Assembly (NCBI GenBank): GCA_934273135.1
Contig: CAKQSU010000102.1
Location: 1 to 5,055 of the forward strand
DNA length: 5,055 nt
Direction of reading: 5' to 3'
Source of the DNA: an uncultured Clostridia bacterium
GTDB taxonomy: Bacteria; Bacillota; Clostridia; Christensenellales; Borkfalkiaceae
The position numbers were made by a program, and so were the translations under genes. Below, piece by piece: positions 1-5,055 of the stretch (positions are counted from its first letter, which is position 1; each line of letters starts with the position of its first letter). The notes beneath the pieces were generated by a model, which saw only the letters and a program-made list of their open reading frames with translations, searched no databases and was not told the DNA's origin.

Positions 1-199
1 AAACGACAACGAAAAGGCTTTCCGCGCGGCGCACACCTTAAAGGGCTTGTGCGCAAACTTGGGCTTCGATTGTCTTTACGCCGCTTCAAGCGACTTAACG
101 GAAGCTTTGAGAGGCGGCAAGCCGATAGTAGGTACGGAAGAGCTTTTGCTTTCGGTCAAAAAACGGTACGAAGAGCTAATAAGCGCCCTCGAAGCGTAA
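1..199 (+). CDS. Hpt (histidine phosphotransfer) domain protein, C-terminal part, 5' end outside window
   Basis: This is the last 65 codons (first full codon at 2-4) and TAA stop of a gene that begins before the window. The peptide contains HTLKGLCANLG, the Hpt signature, with the phospho-accepting His at codon 32-34, followed by about 54 residues that fit the remaining helices of an Hpt four-helix bundle. Known role of the family: relaying phosphate between receiver domains in multistep two-component systems, in the cytoplasm. The missing N-terminal part would be roughly 40-50 residues if this is a stand-alone Hpt protein, but it could equally be the C-terminal Hpt of a hybrid kinase. CheA is unlikely because its Hpt domain is N-terminal. 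The 208-base gap to the PBP suggests a separate transcription unit. Partner proteins cannot be named from this window. Confidence 0.82.
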   Translation, partial: NDNEKAFRAAHTLKGLCANLGFDCLYAASSDLTEALRGGKPIVGTEELLLSVKKRYEELISALEA

Positions 200-242
200 A
201 AAACGCTTACGCAAAAAAAGAACGGAGCGGGTTTTTTCCGCT
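192..242 (+). terminator. weak hairpins at the end of the Hpt gene, possible terminator
   Basis: Two perfect short inverted repeats follow or overlap the Hpt stop codon. AAGCGT (192-197) pairs with ACGCTT (203-208) around a 5-A loop, and AGCGG (226-230) pairs with CCGCT (238-242) around a loop of seven bases containing six T. An A-tract (214-220 region) and a T-tract (232-237) could also pair in part. Neither hairpin is followed by a clean run of T, so this is not a classical intrinsic terminator. Its position between two functionally unrelated genes makes some termination role plausible. Confidence 0.3.
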
Positions 243-331
243 TGCTTAAAATTCATATTTCAAAAATTTCAAAACGCCATAAAAAGACAAAATACGCTAA
301 ACTAATCATAATCCGCGAACCCGGGAATAGA

Positions 332-337
332 TATAAT
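332..337 (+). promoter_or_regulatory. candidate -10 box (TATAAT) for the cell wall operon
   Basis: A perfect sigma-A/sigma-70 type TATAAT lies 76 bases before the first ATG of the PBP gene, in the only sizeable intergenic gap of the window. At a 17-base spacer the -35 position (309-314, TAATCC) is a poor match, and there is no TGn extension, so either an activator or a weak promoter would have to be assumed. An alternative pair upstream is AAGACA (284-289), 17 bases, CATAAT (307-312). A start near 343-345 would fall inside the adjacent inverted repeat. Confidence 0.4.
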
Positions 338-341
338 GTTA

Positions 342-357
342 GTAAACGAACGTTTAC
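342..357. promoter_or_regulatory. inverted repeat GTAAACG-AA-CGTTTAC, operator-like
   Basis: Two perfect 7-base arms (342-348 and 351-357) are separated by 2 bases. The repeat begins 4 bases after the TATAAT box, so it would cover the expected transcription start. Short, nearly continuous dyads in this position are typical of sites for dimeric repressors, so this is a candidate operator for the operon. It does not match the Bacillus LexA box (GAAC-N4-GTTC), and I cannot name a regulator. The same bases could form a very tight RNA hairpin, but a 2-base loop is unfavourable, which points to DNA binding rather than RNA structure. Confidence 0.35.
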
Positions 358-374
358 GAATATTATAAAGGGTG

Positions 375-397
375 TCGCGGGTTTTTCTTGTCCGCGA
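375..397 (+). promoter_or_regulatory. hairpin just upstream of the PBP start
   Basis: TCGCGG (375-380) and CCGCGA (392-397) are perfectly complementary, giving a GC-rich 6 bp stem with an 11-base T-rich loop. It lies 10 bases before the ATG at 408 and would be in the mRNA leader if transcription starts near 344. No T-run follows, so it is not a terminator. It could influence translation of the PBP, whose ribosome binding site is weak. It may also be coincidental. Confidence 0.25.
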
Positions 398-407
398 ATG
401 CGGAAAA

Positions 408-2147
408 ATGCCTGAGGAAATAAAAATTTCGATAACCACTATACGAAAGAGAATGCTTGCGATTGTCGTCGCGGCGATTCTCCTTTTTTTGTTTGCGGGC
501 GTAAGGACCTTTTTCGTCACCGTCGTGGACGGCGAAAAGCTCAGAGGAAAGGCGATTGACCAATGGACGAGGGAACTTCCCCTAAGGCCGGAACGCGGCG
601 AAATTTTCGACTGCGCGGGCAGGGTTCTTGCAAGCAGCGAAGTCGTTTACGGCGTGTACGTTCGTCCACGCTCTCTCACCGATATAACCGCCGTCTGTTC
701 CGCGCTCTCGTCCGTTTTAAAAATTGACGAAAAAACCGTGGAAGAAAAGATAAAAAACGCAAAAGCCTCGGAAGTAAAAATAAAAGGAGCGGTCGAAAAG
801 GAGATAGCCTTTTCGCTCGAAGATTATTCGCTTGACGGCGTGTATTTTTCGCCCGAATCCAAAAGGGTTTATCCTTACAACGAGGTTTTGTCGCGCGTTA
901 TCGGTTACACCGACGCCGACGGGCTGGGACAAACTGGCATAGAAAAGTATTACGACGAATTTTTGCGGGGCGAAAACGGCGAAATTCTCTACGAATCCGA
1001 CCTCGTCGGCAAGGACATAAAGGGCAAAAAGCCCTCGTATATAGCCGCAACCGACGGGCTTGACGTAACTCTTTCGATAGATTTGGACATTCAGCTTATC
1101 GCCGAAAAAGCCGCTTTTTCGGCGCAACAAAAGTATACGCCGAAAAGCTCGTCCGTCATCGTTTTGGAGCCGTCTACGGGGCGTATCCGCGCGCTTGCGA
1201 CTTACCCGTCGTTCAACCTTAATTCGCCGCCGCGCGACGATTTAACGGCTTTGAACGCATTATCCCGAAACATCGTCGTTGCCGACTCATACGAGCCGGG
1301 TTCGACCTTTAAAATCGTCACTTCGCTCGCCGACATAGAAGAAACGCTTTCGGGCAACAAAAACGCGCTTCCGCTCGATTACGTTTTCTCTTCTTCGCGT
1401 TACCGCGTCGTAGACGGCAAAAAAATAAAGTGCTGGGCAAGCCATACGAACGGGCGGCACTCAAACGAGCGGCTTTCCGAGGCGTTGAACAATTCTTGCA
1501 ACCCTTGCTTTGTCGATATCGCGCTCGCGCTCGGCAAAAGCAAAATGTACGAATATATTTCGGGGCTTAACTTCGGTAAAACCACGGGCGTGGATTTTCC
1601 GGGCGAAGCTGCCGGAATGATCGTTCCCGTGTCCGCCGTAACGGACGGAGATTTGGCAAGAATATCTTTCGGGCAGACGATTGCCGTAACCCCTTTGCAG
1701 CTTGCCGCGGCTGCTTCGGCGGCGGTGAACGGCGGAAAGTATTATTCGCCGAGCTTCGTCGAAAAAATAACCGTGGACGGCAAAACGGTAATCGAAACGG
1801 AGCCAAAATTAAAACGCACGGTCGCAAGCAAACGGGCTTCTTCGGTGCTTAGCTCGTACTTGGAGCGAGTGGTTAGCGAGGGGAGCGGCAAGCAGGCGTA
1901 TATCGAGGGTTACAAGGTGGGCGGCAAAACGGGTACGGCGCAAAAGTACGAAAACGGGCGGATAGCGCAAGGAAAGTACGTTATGAGCTTCGTAGGGTTT
2001 TTCCCGTCCGATAACCCCCGCTACTTAGCCCTTGCCGTCATAGACGAGCCTGTCGGCGGAATGTACGGTTCAACCGTCGCCGCGCCCGTCGTCAAAGAGG
2101 TTTTTGAAGGAATAATAAAACAAAAAAGGATAAAGCCGTATTTATAG
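408..2147 (+). CDS. ftsI: class B penicillin-binding protein, FtsI/SpoVD type transpeptidase
   Basis: A DD-transpeptidase that cross-links peptidoglycan stem peptides outside the membrane; at this cluster position the family serves septal (FtsI/PBP2b) or spore cortex (SpoVD) synthesis. The product is 579 residues from this start. A short basic tail is followed by one membrane anchor at about 17-37. The class B N-terminal motif RGEIFDCAGRVLA is at 63-75 and QTGIEKYYDEFLRGENG is near 175-191. The transpeptidase domain carries STFK (299-302, nucleophile Ser299), SCN (363-365) and KTGT (507-510), then DNPRYLALAVIDEP. The protein ends soon after this domain, so it has no PASTA repeats, unlike Bacillus SpoVD and PBP2B. 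The start is uncertain. ATG 408 has only a weak GCGGA upstream, and an in-frame GTG at 372 would add 12 residues but sits directly against its AAAGG. ATG 453 would shorten the tail to almost nothing. It stands 22 bases before murE. FtsI and SpoVD cannot be told apart here. Confidence 0.93.
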   Translation: MPEEIKISITTIRKRMLAIVVAAILLFLFAGVRTFFVTVVDGEKLRGKAIDQWTRELPLRPERGEIFDCAGRVLASSEVVYGVYVRPRSLTDITAVCSALSSVLKIDEKTVEEKIKNAKASEVKIKGAVEKEIAFSLEDYSLDGVYFSPESKRVYPYNEVLSRVIGYTDADGLGQTGIEKYYDEFLRGENGEILYESDLVGKDIKGKKPSYIAATDGLDVTLSIDLDIQLIAEKAAFSAQQKYTPKSSSVIVLEPSTGRIRALATYPSFNLNSPPRDDLTALNALSRNIVVADSYEPGSTFKIVTSLADIEETLSGNKNALPLDYVFSSSRYRVVDGKKIKCWASHTNGRHSNERLSEALNNSCNPCFVDIALALGKSKMYEYISGLNFGKTTGVDFPGEAAGMIVPVSAVTDGDLARISFGQTIAVTPLQLAAAASAAVNGGKYYSPSFVEKITVDGKTVIETEPKLKRTVASKRASSVLSSYLERVVSEGSGKQAYIEGYKVGGKTGTAQKYENGRIAQGKYVMSFVGFFPSDNPRYLALAVIDEPVGGMYGSTVAAPVVKEVFEGIIKQKRIKPYL

Positions 2148-2156
2148 AAGCGGCTT
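2133..2156 (+). repeat. inverted repeat across the PBP stop codon
   Basis: AAGCCG (2133-2138) and CGGCTT (2151-2156) form a perfect 6 bp stem with a 12-base loop containing the PBP stop codon (2145-2147). The murE Shine-Dalgarno AAAGG (2157-2161) follows at once. There is no T-run, so it is not a terminator. It might tune translation of murE relative to the PBP gene: a ribosome finishing the PBP would melt it. The stem is short enough to arise by chance. Confidence 0.25.
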
Positions 2157-2169
2157 AAAGGCAAAAAAC

Positions 2170-3603
2170 ATGAAACTTAAAGACATAGTAGGCGATTACC
2201 CCGTAAAAAACGAGTACGCCGACCGCGAGATAGAAGAACTTTTTATTTTTTCGGCAAAAAGAGTAAAAAACGGACTTTTTTTCGCTCTTTCGGGCGGGAG
2301 TACGGACGGTGAAAAATATATAGACGAAGCCGTGAGAAACGGAGCCGTAGCGGTCGTTACGGAAAAGGAGATAGCGGGCGCAAACTGCGTCGTCGTGGAC
2401 GACGCGCGCAAAGCGTACGCGTATTTTAGCGCGGCGTTTTACGATAATCCGCAAAAAAAGCTGAAAATTATAGGTGTGGTCGGCACAAACGGAAAGACCA
2501 CCGTTTGCCGCGTCCTTTGCGATATTCTCTCTTCAAGCGGATATCGAGCGGCGGCGATAGGCACGCTCGGCGTAAGTTTTCCGTCCTTTTCGGGTGCGAC
2601 TTCTCATACCACGCCCGACCCGCATTTGCTTTACTATTACCTCGACGAACTGTATAAAAGGGGAGCCGAGTACGTCGTAATGGAAGTTTCCGCCCATGCG
2701 ATAGCTCAAAAAAAGGTTGAGCCGATCTTCTTTTCCGTGCTTGTTTTTACGAACTGCACGGCGGACCATCTCGATTATTTTAAGACTTTTTCCGTTTATG
2801 AAGGCGTTAAAACGAGCATAATGACTAAGGCGAGGGCGAAATTTTTAGTCGTCAACGTCGATGACGAAACGGGACGAAAAATCGCTTCAAAAGAGCCTTG
2901 CATAACCTACGGAATAAAAACCCCGTCGGACGTTTTCGCCGTAAACGTCAAAGAAACTGCGGACGGACTTAGCTATATAATGAATATGTTCGACAAGCTT
3001 TACGAAGTAAAAACTTCGCTTTTAGGGCTTTTTAACGTGTACAACGGGCTTGCCGCCGCATGCGCCGCCGCGGCTTTGGGGCTTAGCGCGGAAGAAATCG
3101 GCAGAGGGCTTTCTTCTTCCCGCCGCGTTCCCGGACGAATGGAGCGTGTTTTTTATCCCGAGGGCAAAGTGTTCGTCGATTACGCGCACACGCCCGACGG
3201 GCTTGAAAAAAGCCTGCTTTTCCTGCGCAAAATTTGCAAAGGCAACCTTTACTGTCTGTTCGGTTGCGGAGGAAATCGTGACGAAGAAAAACGCCCCGCA
3301 ATGGGCAGAGTCGCCGGCGATATCGCGGATTTTGTCGTTCTCACTTCCGACAATCCACGCTATGAGGACCCCATGCTCATTATTCGCCGCGCGGAAGAAG
3401 GGCTTAGGGAGTCCACTCGCGATTACGTCTGCATCGAAAACAGAAAAACCGCTATAAAATACGCCCTCGGTTTGCTTAAAAGCGGCGACTGTCTGCTCGT
3501 TGCCGGCAAAGGGGCGGAGGAGTACCAGGAAATTATGGGAATAAAACATTACTTTTCGGATAAACGGCTTATAACTGAGCTTGCGAAAGAGCGGGGAGTT
3601 TGA
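2170..3603 (+). CDS. murE: UDP-MurNAc-L-Ala-D-Glu:meso-diaminopimelate ligase MurE
   Basis: A cytoplasmic ATP-dependent ligase that adds the third stem-peptide residue to UDP-MurNAc-L-Ala-D-Glu. The length of 477 residues is normal for MurE. Residues 1-98 form the N-terminal UDP-binding domain. The central ATPase domain begins with GVVGTNGKTT (102-111), then TTPDP (147-151), MEVSAHA (171-177) and DHLDYF (199-204). Lys214 in YEGVK fits the carbamylated Mg-binding lysine of the family. The C-terminal domain has DYAHTPDGLE (337-346), GCGGNRDEEKRP (365-376), DNPR (394-397) and GKGAEEYQ (446-453). DNPR is the known mark of diaminopimelate rather than lysine specificity, so an mDAP wall is inferred. 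Some usually conserved positions differ: SAHA instead of SSHA/S, NCTADHLDYF instead of the common NLT-DHLDYH, and Ala449 where E. coli-type enzymes have His. All are outside the core catalytic residues. AAAGG at 2157-2161, 8 bases upstream, supports the ATG. Confidence 0.96.
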   Translation: MKLKDIVGDYPVKNEYADREIEELFIFSAKRVKNGLFFALSGGSTDGEKYIDEAVRNGAVAVVTEKEIAGANCVVVDDARKAYAYFSAAFYDNPQKKLKIIGVVGTNGKTTVCRVLCDILSSSGYRAAAIGTLGVSFPSFSGATSHTTPDPHLLYYYLDELYKRGAEYVVMEVSAHAIAQKKVEPIFFSVLVFTNCTADHLDYFKTFSVYEGVKTSIMTKARAKFLVVNVDDETGRKIASKEPCITYGIKTPSDVFAVNVKETADGLSYIMNMFDKLYEVKTSLLGLFNVYNGLAAACAAAALGLSAEEIGRGLSSSRRVPGRMERVFYPEGKVFVDYAHTPDGLEKSLLFLRKICKGNLYCLFGCGGNRDEEKRPAMGRVAGDIADFVVLTSDNPRYEDPMLIIRRAEEGLRESTRDYVCIENRKTAIKYALGLLKSGDCLLVAGKGAEEYQEIMGIKHYFSDKRLITELAKERGV

Positions 3604-3604
3604 T

Positions 3605-4549
3605 ATGCTCCTTTCAAAATACGTTTGGGCGGGGATAACGAGCCTTATCGTAACGCTTTTGTCGGGCGTAGTCGTTCTTCCGCTTTTAAAAAAACTAAAA
3701 GTCGGGCAACCGATAAACAAATACCTTCCCGAACACAACGAAAAATCGGGTACGCCTACTATGGGCGGAATTATCTTCGTTGTTCCGTCCGTTATTCTCT
3801 CGGCGTTTTTCACGGGGTTAGATATGACCGCGCTCGTTGCTTGCGGGCTTACTCTTTTTTACGCCGCCGTCGGTTTTGCGGACGACTTTATCAAGATAAA
3901 ATTCAATAAAAACGAGGGGCTTACGCCCTTGCAAAAGATTGTCTTTCAGCTTCTCGGCGCGCTTTTGGCGGCGGCTTTTGCCGTTAGAACTGAAAAAACG
4001 CTCGTTTTTATCCCTTTTACCGACGTATTTTTTGATTTCGGTTTTTGGTATTTTCCTTTCGTCGCGTTCGTCTTTTTGTCGCTTACCAACTGCGTCAATT
4101 TAACCGACGGGCTTGACGGGCTTGCCGCGTCCTCGTCCGTTCCCGTCCTTTTTTGCGTTTCCGCGCTCGCTTTTTTAAACGGCGGTGAACAAGGTCTTTC
4201 TCTATATGCTTTTATCTTTGCGTTTTCTCTCATCGCATTTCTTTTTTTCAACGTTTGCCCCGCAAAGGTTTTCATGGGGGATTGCGGTTCGCTCGCGACG
4301 GGCGCGGCGATTTCCTGTATCGCTTGCTTTTCGGGCAACGCGCTCTATTCCGCTCTTTCGGGCGTGTGCTTCGTTATATCGGGGCTGAGCGTTATCATAC
4401 AGGTTTTGCACTATAAGCGCACTAAAAAACGCATCTTCAAAATGGCTCCCTTTCACCACCATTTGCAACACTCTTCGTGGGCGGAACCGCGCGTCGCCAT
4501 GCTGTATTTTATCATTTCGCTCTTATTCTCGCTCGTCTGTTTTTTGTAG
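3605..4549 (+). CDS. mraY: phospho-N-acetylmuramoyl-pentapeptide transferase MraY
   Basis: An integral membrane enzyme that transfers phospho-MurNAc-pentapeptide from UDP to undecaprenyl phosphate, making lipid I on the inner face of the membrane. The 314-residue product is mostly hydrophobic, consistent with the about ten helices of the family. Visible signatures are HNEKSGTPTMGG (44-55), the paired aspartates ADD (92-94), NLTDGLDGLAA (165-175), FMGDCGSL (223-230) and the HHH loop in APFHHHLQHSSWAEPR (281-296). These cover the known catalytic Asp and His positions. FMGDCGS has Cys where Thr or Ser is more usual. At 314 residues it is at the short end, nearer to Bacillus-type MraY than to the roughly 360-residue E. 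coli protein. GGGGAG (3593-3598) lies 6 bases before the ATG. Earlier in-frame TTG 3581 would overlap murE and has no such site. It begins 1 base after the murE stop, so translational coupling is likely. Confidence 0.96.
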   Translation: MLLSKYVWAGITSLIVTLLSGVVVLPLLKKLKVGQPINKYLPEHNEKSGTPTMGGIIFVVPSVILSAFFTGLDMTALVACGLTLFYAAVGFADDFIKIKFNKNEGLTPLQKIVFQLLGALLAAAFAVRTEKTLVFIPFTDVFFDFGFWYFPFVAFVFLSLTNCVNLTDGLDGLAASSSVPVLFCVSALAFLNGGEQGLSLYAFIFAFSLIAFLFFNVCPAKVFMGDCGSLATGAAISCIACFSGNALYSALSGVCFVISGLSVIIQVLHYKRTKKRIFKMAPFHHHLQHSSWAEPRVAMLYFIISLLFSLVCFL

Positions 4550-4572
4550 TAAAACTCTTTCAATAATAATAT

Positions 4573-4578
4573 AAGGAG
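4573..4578 (+). promoter_or_regulatory. strong Shine-Dalgarno site of murD
   Basis: AAGGAG lies in an AT-rich 39-base gap between mraY and murD, 10 bases before the ATG at 4589. It is the best ribosome binding site in the window and fixes the murD start. No terminator or convincing promoter is seen in the gap, so murD is probably read from the same transcript as mraY but translated independently. Confidence 0.7.
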
Positions 4579-4588
4579 AAAATTTTTT

Positions 4589-5055
4589 ATGGATTTTAAA
4601 AGGCAAAAATTCTTTGTGTTCGGTCTTTCTTCGAGCGGCAGAGCGGTTGCGGAAAAACTGCTTAACATAGGCGCAACTGTTTACGTTTACGACGACGGCG
4701 CGCCGAGAATAGAAAAAACCGTAAAATACCTCACGGAAAAAGGCTGCGTCTCGGCACTTTCTTCACCCGAAAATTTTATAAGAAACGCCGATATCGTCGT
4801 TCTCTCCCCGGGTGTGCCGATCGATAATCCGCTCGTAGTCAAAGCAAAACGCATGGGCAAAAGAATAACGGGCGAACTCGAACTCGGCTATCTCTTTTCC
4901 CGCGCTACGTTCGTCGCCGTCACCGGCACGAACGGCAAAACCACGACATGTTCGCTTATAAACGCCGCGCTCGAAGCCGCAAACGAAAAGACATTTCTCG
5001 TCGGCAACATAGGCGTGCCGCTCACCGCAAAATCGGACGAGATAAACGCATGTTC
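4589..5055 (+). CDS. murD: UDP-N-acetylmuramoyl-L-alanine:D-glutamate ligase MurD, N-terminal part, 3' end outside window
   Basis: A cytoplasmic ATP-dependent ligase that adds D-glutamate to UDP-MurNAc-L-Ala, the step directly before MurE. The first 155 codons are present and open to the window edge. The Rossmann-like N-terminal domain starts with FFVFGLSSSGRAVA (8-21), followed by VVLSPGVP (70-77), the family motif GELELG (95-100), the ATP loop VTGTNGKTTT (111-120) and VGNIGVPL (138-145). The combination SPGVP, GELEL and GNIG separates MurD from MurC, MurE and MurF. The first loop reads GLSSSG instead of the frequent GLG-SG, a mild variation seen where UDP is bound. Full family length is about 450 residues, so roughly two thirds of the gene lies beyond 5055. 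Confidence 0.95.
   Translation, partial: MDFKRQKFFVFGLSSSGRAVAEKLLNIGATVYVYDDGAPRIEKTVKYLTEKGCVSALSSPENFIRNADIVVLSPGVPIDNPLVVKAKRMGKRITGELELGYLFSRATFVAVTGTNGKTTTCSLINAALEAANEKTFLVGNIGVPLTAKSDEINAC

Noticed and set aside
49..249. 66-codon Arg- and Lys-rich + strand open frame at the left edge
   Set aside because: It overlaps the Hpt frame, which carries the HTLKG signature. Its basic composition is an out-of-frame artefact and it runs through the hairpins after the Hpt stop.
346..357. Possible LexA (SOS) box at CGAACGTTTACG
   Set aside because: The Bacillus box needs GAAC-N4-GTTC. Only the first half matches, and the real symmetry here is GTAAACG/CGTTTAC.
717..1130. 137-codon open frame on the - strand inside the PBP gene
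   Set aside because: Its Phe- and Val-rich composition is what the complement of Lys- and Asp/Glu-rich codons gives. It is fully contained in the PBP gene and has no motif.
3050..3457. 135-codon + strand open frame inside murE
   Set aside because: This is an out-of-frame reading of the MurE C-terminal region; no known domain and no ribosome site of its own.
3022..3813. 263-codon open frame on the - strand across the murE-mraY junction
   Set aside because: It lies opposite two genes with complete family motifs and has no recognisable domain or ribosome site. Its openness follows from the codon bias of the + strand genes.
4550..4588. Terminator or promoter between mraY and murD
   Set aside because: The gap is AT-rich but has no stem followed by T and no paired -35/-10. 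It holds only the murD Shine-Dalgarno site.

Overview
The window holds a stretch of the division and cell wall (dcw) cluster of a bacterium. All genes read on the + strand: the 3' end of an Hpt-domain gene, an intergenic region of about 0.2 kb, then a class B penicillin-binding protein (FtsI/SpoVD type), murE, mraY and the first 155 codons of murD. No RNA gene, CRISPR array, mobile element or phage trace was seen.

The organism is most likely a Clostridia-like member of the Bacillota, but this is an inference. The order pbp-murE-mraY-murD, with no murF between murE and mraY, matches the Bacillus-type arrangement rather than the enterobacterial one (ftsI-murE-murF-mraY-murD). MurE carries a DNPR motif, the signature of the meso-diaminopimelate-adding enzyme, so the wall is probably of the mDAP type. 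The bases are mixed: A-rich tracts alternate with GC-rich codons. No 16S or other strong taxonomic marker is present.

Layout: positions 1-199 encode the C-terminal end of a histidine phosphotransfer domain, probably a separate transcription unit. Positions 200-407 hold weak hairpins near 192-242, a TATAAT box at 332-337, a 7+7 bp inverted repeat at 342-357 just downstream of that box, and a hairpin at 375-397 before the chosen PBP start. From 408 onward the genes are packed as an operon: 22 nt between pbp and murE, 1 nt between murE and mraY, and 39 nt with a strong Shine-Dalgarno site between mraY and murD.

The products work in one pathway. MurD adds D-Glu to UDP-MurNAc-L-Ala, MurE adds the diamino acid, and MraY moves the finished muropeptide onto undecaprenyl phosphate to give lipid I. 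The PBP cross-links the stem peptides outside the membrane, probably at the septum. The enzymes keep their catalytic motifs and none looks broken. I see no convincing novel system here. The points most worth a second look are the operator-like inverted repeat at the presumed promoter and the unusual left neighbour of the cluster.
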